DNA of 64,000 bases, from positions 1 through 64,000 of the forward strand of contig NZ_AEYF01000048.1 of NCBI RefSeq assembly GCF_000292525.1, read 5' to 3'. The position numbers and the translations under genes were made by a program. Positions 42,485 to 52,357 of this stretch are shown in pieces. Source of the stretch: Rhizobium sp. CCGE 510 (GTDB lineage: Bacteria > Pseudomonadota > Alphaproteobacteria > Rhizobiales > Rhizobiaceae). The notes under the pieces are model-generated. The model ran no database searches and was not told the DNA's origin. It saw only the letters and a program-made list of their open reading frames with translations. Position 1 is the stretch's first letter, and each line of letters starts with the position of its first letter.

Positions 42485-43355
42485 CTTTCAGCTCACTTTC
42501 GTGCCAATGACCGAGCAATATCGAGGACAGCCGGCTCATGACGTGCCAGAGCACAACCCCAAAACCTGCAAGCAGGAAAAGCGCTGCAAACATCCGGGGG
42601 ACATCGAGCATCGTGCTGCTTTGGACGATCGTCCAGGCAAGGCCCGTCGAGGTGCCACTGCCGGCGACGAATTCCGCCACGACGGCGCCGATGACAGACA
42701 GTCCCGACGAAACGCGGGCGCCGGACAGAATGAAGGGCAATGCCGCCGGCAATTGCAGGCGCAGGAGCCGCTGCCAACGCGTGGCGCGATAAAGGGTGAA
42801 GACATTCTGCAGCCCGCGGTCGACGGATTTTATGCCGACGACGGTGGCCGAGAGCATCGGGAAGAAGGCAACCAGCCAGGACAGGATCAGCAGTGCAAGC
42901 CATACCCTGGAAAGCCCGGCCCAGATGATCACCAGCGGCGCAATCGCAATGATGGGCGTCACCTGCAGCGCCACTGCGTAGGGCCAGACGATCTTTTCCA
43001 TCGTCTTGAACAGTGCGATCAGAATGCCGAGGGCGATCCCGCTGATGGTCGCGAGCGAAAAGGCGCTCAGCGTCACCAGTGCCGTGTTTCCCAGCGCGCG
43101 CATCAGCCCGCCGGCATTCGTCCACAGCGATTGGAAGATAACGCTCGGCGCTGGCAGAACATAAGGCGGGATACCCCGCCAGCGGACGAAGAGTTCCCAG
43201 GCGACGAGGAAAACCACGCGGGCGATCAGGGGTGCGAACCGGCCGAGCACAAGACACAGGGAAGCACGCTCCCTTGCGATAGTGTCGATGACAGCATGTC
43301 CTATGGCGTCGTTTTGTCGAGCGGGTATCGTCACAGCTTTGGCCTCTCTTTCCAA
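42474..43355 (-). CDS. ABC importer permease (SsuC/TauC type)
   Basis: A 293-residue inner-membrane permease with about six helices. The binding-protein-dependent signature is seen around LPAALPFILSGARVSSGLSVIGAVVAEF. The N-terminal 40 residues are polar. It overlaps the ATPase gene downstream and the amidase stub upstream (25 bases), so all three were one operon. Complete. Confidence 0.87.
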   Translation of the reverse strand: MEREAKAVTIPARQNDAIGHAVIDTIARERASLCLVLGRFAPLIARVVFLVAWELFVRWRGIPPYVLPAPSVIFQSLWTNAGGLMRALGNTALVTLSAFSLATISGIALGILIALFKTMEKIVWPYAVALQVTPIIAIAPLVIIWAGLSRVWLALLILSWLVAFFPMLSATVVGIKSVDRGLQNVFTLYRATRWQRLLRLQLPAALPFILSGARVSSGLSVIGAVVAEFVAGSGTSTGLAWTIVQSSTMLDVPRMFAALFLLAGFGVVLWHVMSRLSSILLGHWHESELKDDA

Positions 43356-43732
43356 CTCGGCAATGCCGCCTGGAGGATCCTTGCCACATCGAAAAGGCGC
43401 TCCTCCTCATGCCAGCGCGCCACAAACTGGATGCCGACGGGAATGCCCTCTGAAGTGAACCCGCAGGGCACCGATATGGCCGGGTGTCCGGTAAGATTGA
43501 AGGGATAGAGCGCTGCCGCCCAGGCGGCATAGTCTTCGCCATGGACTGGACAGCGCGCATCAGCGGGCCCGGGTGACCGCGTCAGGCTCGGCATGGCGAT
43601 GACGTCTACATGCCGAAAGGCATGCTGCACGCGGCGGAACAGTGCCGTGCGAGCCTCTTGAGCCTGTGCGAGATCCGCAGCACTAAAGGACATGCCGAGG
43701 TCGACGATGTCTCTGAAGGTCTCACCCCACAT
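43331..43732 (-). pseudogene. Amidase C-terminal fragment
   Basis: The last about 133 residues of an amidase-signature enzyme: VDVIAMPSLTRSPGPAD, FNLTGHPAISVPCGFTSEG and PVGIQFVARWHEEERLFDVA are typical of the C-terminal region. The catalytic Lys-Ser-Ser half is gone, replaced at 43733 by P-type ATPase sequence on the opposite strand. The breakpoint marks a recombination joint. Confidence 0.8.
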
Positions 43733-43744
43733 TGATCGCGCGGA

Positions 43745-45014
43745 ATCTTCTGCTTCACGGACCTTATCGTGGACTCTCTGCTCTTCTCACTCGCGCTTGC
43801 GGTCGGCCTGACGCCGGAGCTGCTGCCTGCGATCATCAGCGTGGCGCTCGCGCGCGGCGCCCGGACGATGTCGAAGTCTGGTGTGATCGTTCGCCGCCTA
43901 GATGCAATGGAGAACCTTGGCAGCATGGACGTGCTGTGCACGGACAAAACGGGGGCGCTCACCGAGGGCGTCATCCGCCTCGACACTTGTGTCGACCCGC
44001 AGGGCGTCGTCTCCCCTGAAGTGAGGCGGCTGGCGCTTCTCAATTCAGCGTTTCAATCGGGAATGAAGAATCCTCTCGACGACGCCGTGACGGCCACGAT
44101 CGCGGCTGGAGAGGTTTCTTCCGACGCCCGCAAGCTCGCCGAGATCCCCTACGATTTCTCGCGCAAGCGTCTCTGCGTAATCGTCGGCGGACAGAACGGC
44201 CCGCCGTTGTTGATTTGCAAAGGAGCGGCCACCAACGTAATCGACGTCTGCCACCATCATGACCGAGGGTCGCCAGCTGCATTGGACGACCATGTCCGCA
44301 AACAGTTGGACGAAGTCTGCCGGCAGTGGGGAGAAGCACGCATGCGCGCGCGCAGCCGCCACCCGCCCCATATCAGAAGCAACTTCCAAGATCTCGCGGG
44401 AAGACGAATCCGGACTGTGCCTGCAAGGTTTTCGCTCTTCTCAGATCCGCCGAAGACCGACATTTCAGCCATAGTAGCAAGCCTCGCCGAACGAGGGGTG
44501 CGGCTCAAGGTGATATGGGAGACAACCGATATGTCGTCCGGCATCTCGCGCCGCATGAGCAACGACGCACTTTTCAGTCCCGCGGAAAAAACCGACCTGT
44601 TCGTCGAGATCGACCCAAATCAGAAGGAACGGATCGTGGCGGCCCTTCGCAAGGCCGGACACGTGGTCGGATATCTAGGAGACGGGATAAACGACGCGCC
44701 GGCCCTTCACGAGGCGGACGTCGGGATTTCGGTGGAGGGCGCGCCCATGTCGCCCGCGAAGCTGCCGACGCCGTCCTGATGCGGCACGATCTCGCCGTCC
44801 TTTCCAAAGGTGTTGACGACGGACGCAGGACCTTCCCCAACACGATGAAGTACATATCGATCGCGACCGGCGCCAACTTCGGCAACATGATTACGCGAAG
44901 TCTGAGAATCCTCATCCTGACCGCCTTCTATCGCATGCACCATGCCTTCGCTGACGTCACGCATGATAGCGACCTTCGCCTCGACCCGGCGATTGATCGC
45001 GGCCTGCAGCCATG
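43745..45014 (+). pseudogene. P-type cation ATPase (MgtA/MgtB-like), decayed
   Basis: Middle and C-terminal parts of a magnesium-type P-ATPase. The phosphorylation site CTDKTGALTEG, the preceding membrane helix (ALAVGLTPELLPAIIS) and the hinge GDGINDAPALHEADVGISV are present. A frameshift near 44740 leads to AREAADAVLMRHDLAVLSKG and TFPNTMKYISIATGANFGNM. The N-terminal domain and the last helices are missing. It fits the microaerobic gene set that follows. Confidence 0.82.
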
Positions 45015-45234
45015 AGATTTATCAGAAAGTTCATGGCGTACTTGTAGCGTAGATCTCCATGTTGGCGAAGAAGATCGCTCCAATGCAACATCGGGACGAA
45101 CGCAATCTGCGGGGCGAAGGTGGCTGCGACGGCCATCATCATCAGCGGCTGGAGATAGAGCAGATAACCGCCTACGGTGACAAGGATGCCGATCTGGAGC
45201 AGCGGCTCGGAGATGCTGGTCCCAACGTTACCAC
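45010..45234 (-). pseudogene. ABC exporter membrane-domain fragment
   Basis: About 70 residues of a transmembrane ABC-type region (LLQIGILVTVGGYLLYLQPL, MMMAVAATFAPQIAFVPML) with no start or ATPase domain. It is fused at its 5' end to the CBS-BON remnant. Assignment is by hydrophobic pattern. Confidence 0.45.
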
Positions 45235-45861
45235 GCCGCCGACGCCGCGGATGCTTTCCGCCGCCACCCTGGCCGCCGAGCATTCCAGCTCCGTCTCGAC
45301 CTCTCCCCGCAGGGTCACGGCCCCGTTGGAGACGGTCGCATTGACCATGGGGAACCTTATTTCGAGCTCGGTTTCCAGGCGGCTACGAACGGCCGTCCCT
45401 AGGGCCTCGTCGCCGGAAGCAGTACACTGCCGTGGAACATCGAGAAGCGCTCGCATCAAGTCGTGACGGCTGATCATGCCGGCGAGTCTGCCGTCCTCGA
45501 CGACAGGCAGGTGTTTGATGTCGTGGGCCTGCAGGAGTTCTGCGAGCTGGCTCGCGGTTGCGCTCGGGGCGCCGCTGACGACAGGCGTCGACATCACGTC
45601 CTTGACGCGCCAGCTTCGGGCCTTCACATAGTCCGCCAATGCATCTTCGCGGTCGCGCGTGTGCGGTACCGCCCGTCTCGCCCAGGATGACGCCACCCGG
45701 CGCAGCAGGTCTTTCCGGTGACGATGCCGGTGAGCCGCCCTTCGCCATCGATGACGGGCACCGCGCCGATCTTTCTGGCGTTGACGATCTCGACGGCTTC
45801 CCTGACGTTGTGCCTCGTCGAGCGTCCTCACGGGGGTCGCCATGATGTCTCTAGCAAGCAT
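45235..45861 (-). pseudogene. CBS-domain and BON-domain protein, frameshifted
   Basis: The start at 45861 (MLARDIMATPVRT) follows AAGGAGAC. The first CBS domain loses frame: the continuation (IGAVPVIDGEGRLTGIVTGK) is in another frame, then returns for the second CBS motif (VKDVMSTPVVSGAPS, HDIKHLPVVEDGRLAGMISRHDL). A BON domain follows (AVRSRLETELEIRF, VSNGAVTLRGEVETELE). At least two indels. Proteins of this type in rhizobia are usually low-oxygen induced; the FixK box upstream agrees. The 3' end is fused to an ABC fragment. Confidence 0.8.
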
Positions 45862-45913
45862 CGCGCTGTCTCCTTTTCGATCGGACAATTACGGAGCCAA
45901 CACGTTGAGCGCA

Positions 45914-45927
45914 TTGACGTGGATCAA
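45914..45927 (-). promoter_or_regulatory. FixK/FNR-type anaerobox
   Basis: TTGACGTGGATCAA matches TTGA-N6-TCAA exactly. Read on the minus strand its centre is about 41 bases upstream of a plausible start near 45880, with TAATTG as -10. This is the class II activator position for the CBS-BON gene. It could also serve the divergent polyketide synthase. Confidence 0.75.
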
Positions 45928-46100
45928 GGCAGACACGAAGCCGCGGGAGGCATCCTTCGCGCGTCGTCGTCTCTGAAGCCTTCCGACGAAGTGCGGCGTC
46001 AGGCTCGCCCGCATTGCAACCTTATTGAGGATCAAAGCGTAGTTCGGTCTCGTCCTCGCGCGGCGTACCAAATTCTTCCCGCGCCGTCGCAAGGAGTCTT

Positions 46101-47131
46101 ATGCAGCATTCCGTCAAGCTGGTATCCGTCGGTACCGCCGTTCCGCCACATGTCATCGACCATCGTGACGCGGCGCGAGCCTCGCACGCCGCGTTCTCAT
46201 CGCGATTTGGCGATTTCGAAAAGCTGGCAAGGGTGTTCGAAACCTCGGGAATTCGGCGCCTGCCGTCCGGCCGATCGAGTGGTATCTCGAGACGTCGGGA
46301 TGGCCCGAACGAAACCTCGCTCACATCGAGGGCGCGGGCGCAATGTTCGTCGCCGCCGCCAGCAAGGCTCTCGCGTCGGCGGGCCTTGCAGCAGGCGATG
46401 CCGACACGATCGCAACCGTCTCCTCGACTGGTATTGCGACACCTAGTCTGGAAGCGAGGGTAAGCCGAGAACTGGGCTTCCGGGACGATGTCGAACGGGT
46501 TCCCGTGTTTGGCCTCGGCTGTGCCGGCGGAGTCTCTGGGCTTTCAATCGCGTCACGGCTGGCGGCATCCCGGCCAGGCTCAGTCGTTCTGGTGGTCGCC
46601 GTCGAGACCTGCACGTTGGCATTTCGTATGGACAAGCTTACGAAGGCGAACATCGTGGCGACCGCCCTCTTCGGCGACGGGGCCGCCGCCTGCGTGGTGC
46701 GTGCCAGTGAAACCGGTCTGGCCGAGGCCGAACTTGCAGGCCAGCATACGTGGCCCGACACGCTAGACATCATGGGATGGAGCGTCGATCCGGACGGTCT
46801 GGGCGTGATCTTCGACCGTGCGATACCACCGTTCGCCGAAACTCATGTGCTGAAGGGCGTAATGTCCATACTCGCCCGATCAGATCTTACTCCTGCCGAC
46901 GTTGACCGGTTTGCGTGCCACCCCGGAGCCTTGGAATCGGCGCTTAAACTAAACCAGGGAACCCTCGACCAGGAACGTGAGGTTCTCTCGGACTATGGGA
47001 ACATGTCCTCGCCAACCGCGCTGTTCGTACTCGAGAAGCTTCTTGCGCAAGGACTACCCAGGAGAACTGTCCTGACGGCGATGGGACCGGGCTTCACCCT
47101 TAGCTGCTTCTCGTTGACGGCTGCAGCATGA
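46101..47131 (+). pseudogene. Type III polyketide synthase (chalcone-synthase-like), frameshifted
   Basis: Condensing enzyme related to chalcone/alkylresorcinol synthases. The N-terminal part (MQHSVKLVSVGTAVPPHVI, DFEKLARVFETSGIRR) is in one frame. The rest is in another, from about 46255 (PIEWYLETSGWPERNLAHIE) to the end. The catalytic triad is visible: Cys in FGLGCAGG, His in FACHPGALES and Asn in YGNMSSPTALFVLEK. A single base indel near 46255 disrupts an otherwise complete gene of about 345 residues. Could be a sequencing error. Neighbouring microaerobic genes are also broken. Confidence 0.85.
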
Positions 47132-47353
47132 TCCGGCGATCATTCTCTACGACGTTTTGGGATCGCATCGTCTGCAGAGCGAAAAGGACTCGAAACAGGC
47201 TGAAGCTGACGCTGCAAAGGCTGCGCTTGCCGTTGGGACACCCCAAGTCGAAGGCGAGGTTGCCACCTCGCACTCGAATCCTCTCTCCTGCGTGCCAGCG
47301 TGCTGCGGCAGTATGCGGTGGCAGTCGCTACCCAAATCCGGTCATCGGTGGCG
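47132..47353. other. Short region without recognised gene
   Basis: About 220 bases between the polyketide synthase and the phosphoketolase remnant. One frame reads ILYDVLGSHRLQSEKDSKQA and continues Ala-rich, but no family could be named. Confidence 0.35.
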
Positions 47354-48065
47354 CTAGGAGGAGCGTGCCCAGCGCCAATTCTGGATTTCCGGCATGTCTT
47401 CTCCACGCTCCCGCACGAACGCCCGGTGCTCGTCGAGCTTTGCATACAGGTCTGCCACCACATCTGGCACCTTCTCGGCGAGATCGGGCACTCGCGCGAT
47501 CGCCTCGGGAGCGAGATGATACCTGTCCAGCTCGTTCAATACGGTCATGTCGAACGGCGTCGTCGTAGCTCCCTCCTCCACGAACCCGCGCACGTGGATG
47601 TTGCCGTGATTGGTGCGCCGGTACGTCAACCGGTGGATGAGATAGGGATAGCCGTGGTAGGCGAAGGTGACCGGCCTGTCCTGCGTAAAGATACTATCGA
47701 ACCGTGCATCATCGAGGCCATGAGGATGCACCTTCGGACCTTGCAGCGCGAGTAGATCGACGACGTTGACCGTCCTTATCTTGAGATCTGGTACCGCCGC
47801 GTGCAGCAGCATGACGGCCGCGAGGGTCTCCATAGTCGGCACGTCGCCCGCACATGCCATCACGACGTCCGGCGCGATTGTATTGTTTTCGAAGCTTGCC
47901 CAGTCCCAGACGCCAATGCCCTCTTCTGCTTCACCGCCTCGTCGATCGTAAGGTACTGGGACTCCGGCTGCTTGCCGGCAACGATCACGTTTACGCGGTC
48001 GTATGTCTTCAGGCAGTGATCGCCGACCCACAGGAGGGTATTGGCGTCCGGCGGTATGCTGCTAA
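47354..48065 (-). pseudogene. Xylulose-5-phosphate phosphoketolase, C-terminal remnant
   Basis: C-terminal third of a phosphoketolase. A first part (PPDANTLLWVGDHCLKTYDR, VNVIVAGKQPESQYLTIDEA) is separated by a frameshift near 47880 from the remainder (IAPDVVMACAGDVPTMETLA, VNVVDLLALQG, TFAYHGYPYLIHRLTYRR). The thiamine-diphosphate binding N-terminal two thirds are missing. In rhizobia the gene often travels with CBS and cation ATPase genes of the oxygen-limited regulon. Confidence 0.85.
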
Positions 48066-48253
48066 TCCTATCTCACTGCGGGCGTCGGTCACTGCTGGCC
48101 ACAAAATGGATGACGAGTTTTCCCTGCCGTTGTCCCGCCTCCGCCCATGCGCGGGGTGCAAGTTCCCGTTGCGGTGGTCCAAGATCTGATCGCCTGCGCC
48201 TCCCACGTGAACCACGGGGGTCATCCGTCAACGCCGAACCACAGCCGTGCAGT

Positions 48254-48880
48254 TCAGCACTCATCTAGATACATCCGGCATGCCAGCAGTAATTTTCCGA
48301 TGGCTGCTAGATGCCTGTCCCGTTGCGGCAAATCGAAATGCTCCTGTATCGTCACGGGATAAGCCCAAGGTATATGGACAAACAGGGCCTTCGCGGTCGA
48401 CGCCACTTCGTCTAAGCGTCTAAGTACGCGGTAATAGATATAGTTACAGACGTAGTCGCCCGCGTTGTTCGACACGCAATAGGGGATGCCAGCCACCGCC
48501 AGCTGCGCTCCGACACGTTCAAGATTGACAGAGGTCCCGTATGCGCGGGGGCCGCCATCGACAATCGCGACTCCACTGCGAACCTCGCCGCGATTGTCCG
48601 CTACGCCACAATCGGCTACGTTGATGGCAAAGCGCTCAAGCTTAAGCCTATCTGTCGACACAGACAGGCCAAGCATTAGGATTAGATCTGCGTCCAGGGC
48701 GAGATCGAGGCTTCGCTCGAGCCAGTTGTCGACTCCCGCGTATGAAGTTGGAAGGACCGAAAACTCGATCAGATCGAACAGGTCGTTTGGGGGATGCCGT
48801 CTTAGGCTTTTCAAAATCTCTTCGGATGGGTTAAACGGAAGCCCGGCAAACGCGTCGAATCCGGTCACCAGCGCTTTCAT
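48254..48880 (-). CDS. pcp: Pyroglutamyl-peptidase I (peptidase C15)
   Basis: A 208-residue cytoplasmic cysteine peptidase that removes N-terminal pyroglutamate. The start at 48880 (MKALVTGFDAF) begins the family signature. The triad is present: Glu in TDRLKLERFAINV, Cys in VSNNAGDYVCNYIYY and His in ALFVHIPW. Length is normal. The gene stands alone among broken neighbours and may have been kept by selection or acquired recently. An upstream in-frame Met at 48943 lies outside the conserved start. Confidence 0.88.
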   Translation of the reverse strand: MKALVTGFDAFAGLPFNPSEEILKSLRRHPPNDLFDLIEFSVLPTSYAGVDNWLERSLDLALDADLILMLGLSVSTDRLKLERFAINVADCGVADNRGEVRSGVAIVDGGPRAYGTSVNLERVGAQLAVAGIPYCVSNNAGDYVCNYIYYRVLRRLDEVASTAKALFVHIPWAYPVTIQEHFDLPQRDRHLAAIGKLLLACRMYLDEC

Positions 48881-49082
48881 TGCGGATCCCTCCGGAAACA
48901 ATCTCTTCGCTCGACTGCTCGGTTCCCCCAATCCTTCGCCCATGTGGACCGTTGCAGCAGGCGGGCTCGCGCTCCCGCATCAAGGTCGAGTCGGGTGGCC
49001 TCGTGTTTCACACGGCTCAATCCGAGCCAGAAATCCCGCCGGAACTTAGGGCAGAGCATCAATGGTCTGACCGACCGGAAAT

Positions 49083-49596
49083 AATCGTCCAGCTCTTGAT
49101 CCGCGCAGGTGCATATATGCCCCTAACCTCCGCACGTGCAAGGAGTTCCAACATCTCTATCTGCAACTCAGGCGCCTGAATATTAAAGATGGCGTCCTCG
49201 ATCTCCACAAATCGCACACCGGAGGCTATTCCGTCTACCGCGAGGAATATCCAGCCAAGCCTTGACCAAGGTAATTCGAATGCCGCAAAAGTGTTGCACG
49301 AAGTCGGCCTGCTCCCCCAAGGCGAGCCAAGCTGCCGCTTTGTCCGCGTTTCCGAGCAGCGCCCTATTCACGGCGATCGCATGCACCATTTCTGCGGTGC
49401 ATGGCGCCGTCACCGCCCGGGGCTTGATCCATGCTCGTTCGTGGTACTGCACAGTCTTTTCATGGTCCTGCTCGATCGCTGATAGCTCTCCGCAGAGCGC
49501 CATGTAGAGAGACTCGTGTTCGTTATTCATGCAGAGTTTCTGCATCCCGCGAAGGAGTTCGCGAGCTTCATCCAGTCTCAGCTCGCAACAGGTCAA
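49083..49596 (-). pseudogene. Helical-repeat protein remnant, frameshifted
   Basis: Alpha-helical TPR-like sequence (LLRGMQKLCMNNEHESLYMA, ALLGNADKAAAWLALGEQAD) loses frame near 49255. The likely continuation (IFLAVDGIASGVRFVEIEDA, FNIQAPELQIEMLELLARAE) is in another. The 5' end abuts an IS66 transposase piece, so the N-terminal domain is lost. It may be the C-terminal part of a large regulator; not identified. Confidence 0.5.
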
Positions 49597-49903
49597 CGCA
49601 GTCCACCATGACAGAGCGAGAGATGTCTATTCCCAGCCGGTCGTACATCTCGGATAGGCGGTAGAGAGGGATATGATCGTCGAATTTGGCGACCATGATA
49701 TGGGCGAGCAATCCCGGTCCGGGCTTGCCGCGTTCGATCGGCAGGGTCGGCATCTGACCCGCTACCGTCGTCTCGCACTCCCTGCAGATCATGCGCTTTT
49801 GCGTTAGCCTTTTAGAAGACGAAAGGACATACTCAGATCGTGGCGTCAGGGAGACTACACTCTCGACGCGCGCGAGTTCCCGACCATGTTCGTAAATGAA
49901 CAT
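49597..49903 (-). pseudogene. IS66 transposase (tnpC) fragment
   Basis: IS66-type zinc-binding and core-entry region: MICRECETTVAGQMPTLPIE, RGKPGPGLLAHIMVAKFDDH, IPLYRLSEMYDRLGIDISRS. It shares its 5' boundary sequence with the start of the next gene and replaces the upstream part of both neighbours. Confidence 0.8.
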
Positions 49904-50614
49904 GGTTCCATGGACGTGGCCAGGGTCAAGGGCTGGGTGGTTCTGACTCAGACATGCGATATCGTGAACTTCGCTGAAGGACGCGATCTTGTTGCTGTTG
50001 CACCATTAGTCAAAGCCAAGCTGGGCTTGATGCAGGCCGTTGCCAAAGGCACGACGCCCGCTGCGGCCCAACTTGAGAACTCGCCGGGCGAGAACCTCGT
50101 TGTTGACCTGACGAAACTCTGTGCCGTCCAAAAGAAGGCCCTTGCAGGCATGAGACGCGCCATAGGCTTCAATAGCGATGAAACACGCTGCACGTTCGCT
50201 CAGACCTTGGAGTCGGTACGGCCGCTTCGCATTTCCCGACGCCCTGGATTGATGGACCCTTAATTGCGATCCGCAACCAATCGAAGGACAAGCATAAAAG
50301 GAATTCTGATTCTGGGCGAGTTTACAGATCGCTTCGTTGCATTCGAGTCTCAGCATCTCCTGATTTCAATACAAGAGGGGCTGAGATCCAGTTTCTTGCG
50401 GTGCTTGACGAAGAAGCACGGCTCGAGGCTACGACAACGGAGATAAAGAAGAACTCGACTCCGTCGCAGCGTCTTCGAAGTTCAATTGGCCGGAAGAATT
50501 TGAGCGCGCCGTTCCGCTTTTTAGGGTGTGACACCGGACTCCATTAGCGCTCGCGAGTGGTTTACCAGCCAGCAAATTGATCTTGATTTCCTCTCTCCCC
50601 TCAAAGATTCCTGA
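49886..50614 (+). pseudogene. Unknown conserved-looking gene, frameshifted
   Basis: A protein beginning at the IS66 joint with VKGWVVLTQTCDIVNFAEGR and VAVAPLVKAKLG. The frame shifts near 50200 (a continuation reads AEIQFLAVLDEEARLEATTT) and again near 50530 (ISAREWFTSQQIDLDFLSPL-KDS-stop). Reassembled it would be about 240 residues. The QTCDIV segment looks like a conserved motif, but I cannot name the family. Confidence 0.45.
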
Positions 50615-50648
50615 GCGGAGGCGGAAAACATGTGCCGCAATTACGCTT

Positions 50649-50735
50649 GATTCATTATGCGATCTTCGTGGCCTAAACCGGTGAACGCCATAGCAACCAG
50701 CCGGACGCTAGCCTCGGCAACTCTCGCCGTGCCAG
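50649..50735 (+). repeat. Dispersed repeat, copy B
   Basis: The second copy of the block at 7112-7198 (see there), here preceding the IS66 tnpA remnant. Same orientation. Confidence 0.6.
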
Positions 50736-51020
50736 AACCGTTGACCCCCTAGGTCAGTGGCGTAAGCATATTTATCGAACTGCCTTTGACACTAGGAATA
50801 TACATTATGGAAAGCCGTTCGGCATGTCACCTGAGATGGTTCGCCATAATCGTCGAGATGAAAAAGTAAGAATGATCGTATCCTTCGCGTGTTCAGGGTC
50901 CCGTTCGCCGCTCCAAGTGAAAGCCCGCTTCAGCGATTTGTCGCGTCGGATGAAGGGATCAATCGCAAGATAGCCCCGCTTGATAGTCGGATGGCCACTC
51001 TTGCCGTGTCGGGATCGGGA

Positions 51021-51437
51021 TCATCGCAGTGTCTCCAGCCCGCGCAGGATTCGCAGCAGCGCATCGACGTCGACGTCACGGTCGACAAGGACGCGCCGGC
51101 CGTTTGCGCTCCGCACCTCCATGCGACGGCTACCCACTACCGGAGTCGATGGAGCCGACACGGGCGTAGGCACGTCCGGTGTGATCAGCGCGGGCACGAA
51201 GCCCTCGATCCGATTGCTGCCAAGATTGCCGGCCTGCGCCAACTGCCGCCAGCGGTACAGTTGTGCGCGGGAAACCCCATGCTTCTGCGCCGTCGCGGAA
51301 ACCTGGCGACCATCGCCAGAAAAGCCTTCCTCGAGAATTTTGAGCTTGGCCGCGGCGGTAAAGCGCCGCCGACGCCCTGGGTCGATGATTTCAAGCCGGC
51401 TCACCGGTGTCCGAAAACTGTCCATATGCCTGTCCAT
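51021..51437 (-). CDS. IS66 TnpA-type protein, apparently complete
   Basis: A 138-residue IS66 Orf1 protein with a helix-turn-helix (SRLEIIDPGRRRRFTAAAKL, KHGVSRAQLYRWRQLAQ) and the usual C-terminal GRRVLVDRDVDVDALLRILR. Its stop overlaps the first codon of a tnpB that stays open for only about 22 codons (50958-51023, starting MIPIPTR). The element is therefore a dead remnant despite this intact frame. Confidence 0.82.
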   Translation of the reverse strand: MDRHMDSFRTPVSRLEIIDPGRRRRFTAAAKLKILEEGFSGDGRQVSATAQKHGVSRAQLYRWRQLAQAGNLGSNRIEGFVPALITPDVPTPVSAPSTPVVGSRRMEVRSANGRRVLVDRDVDVDALLRILRGLETLR

Positions 51438-51679
51438 AGCGACAAAACGACAGATTCATCCTACGCGCGCAAGGCGGCGCATCCTCGGATGCTCACTTTT
51501 GTCCGGAAAGCTTGCCGTTTTGGCCGCATTGAACTCATCAAATAGGATTTGCGCCGCGCGGACGAGCACGCGGCGCTTTTATTCGGCAGGGAAAGCAGCT
51601 TCGTCTAAGCCTTTGGCCATATTCGATGAATTCTTGCTCCACAATCTCCGACGGGCCAGCGCCGGCAGGGCAGAGGAGA

Positions 51680-52147
51680 TTAGTCCTTCAAGAGGCTTTT
51701 GTTCTCGGTCGTCGGCACGTACTGGAAAGTGTCTTGTCCTTGCTCAATGGCCGGTCCGGAGCCGCCTTCGTAAGCGAGGTTCCAGCTCGTAACTATCTCA
51801 GTGTTGTTGCCGTTGACCTGTGCGTAGCCGGTCCATCCGGTTGCGGAATTGCAGTTCTCCGTCGAATTGTTCCAGCCGACCGAAAATGCGATGAACGTCC
51901 CGTTTACCCTTCCTGTTAGCGGATAGGGCGAGTTCTGGCATCCGGTGCCCTGTGCTCTGTTTACATATTGGCCGGAGACATTTCCGAACGAGTCGACTTG
52001 AATGATCATCGTCGAGCCGGACTGGTTCTGCCAACTGCTGGAAGCCGGTGCGATGCTTGAAAAATCCTTGAAGTTGCTTGCATCGAAAGCAAGAGCTGAG
52101 GTTGCTACAGCAAACACAAGTGCTGCAACTGCAGTAGTACGGATCAT
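51680..52147 (-). CDS. Rhizavidin, biotin-binding avidin-family protein
   Basis: A 155-residue secreted avidin homologue. A signal peptide of about 20-23 residues (MIRTTAVAALVFAVATSALA) precedes the beta-barrel. Biotin-pocket landmarks are WQNQSGSTMIIQV, GNVSGQYVNRAQGTGC with its disulfide partner CQNSPYPLTG, FSVGWNNSTENCNSATGWTG and TSWNLAYEGG. The start at 52147 follows AGGAGG. From memory the mature sequence is nearly identical to dimeric rhizavidin of R. etli CFN42, with one Pro/Ser change near the N-terminus. Its natural role is unproven; biotin scavenging or antibiosis is plausible. Intact. Confidence 0.96.
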   Translation of the reverse strand: MIRTTAVAALVFAVATSALAFDASNFKDFSSIAPASSSWQNQSGSTMIIQVDSFGNVSGQYVNRAQGTGCQNSPYPLTGRVNGTFIAFSVGWNNSTENCNSATGWTGYAQVNGNNTEIVTSWNLAYEGGSGPAIEQGQDTFQYVPTTENKSLLKD

Positions 52148-52357
52148 GGTTTTTCCTCCTGATGTGCGCCGACCGTCGGCGATCGTACCGAAGGTTGCAT
52201 ATAATCTCGTAATAATCAATCAATCCGAGTAGCAATTTACCGGGTTGAGAAACCCGAAAGACGGGCCGCGCCTTGCGCGGCGCGGCCCGAGAACGAGCAT
52301 CGGGAGTGAAGACTTACACCATGCAAATTACGAACGGGATAGCGCAACGCTAATATC
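52148..52357. other. Rhizavidin upstream region
   Basis: About 210 bases with low-GC sequence near 52190-52240 that should hold the rhizavidin promoter, plus a GC-rich hairpin (GCGCCGCG-type arms near 52263-52290). No known operator recognised. Confidence 0.35.
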
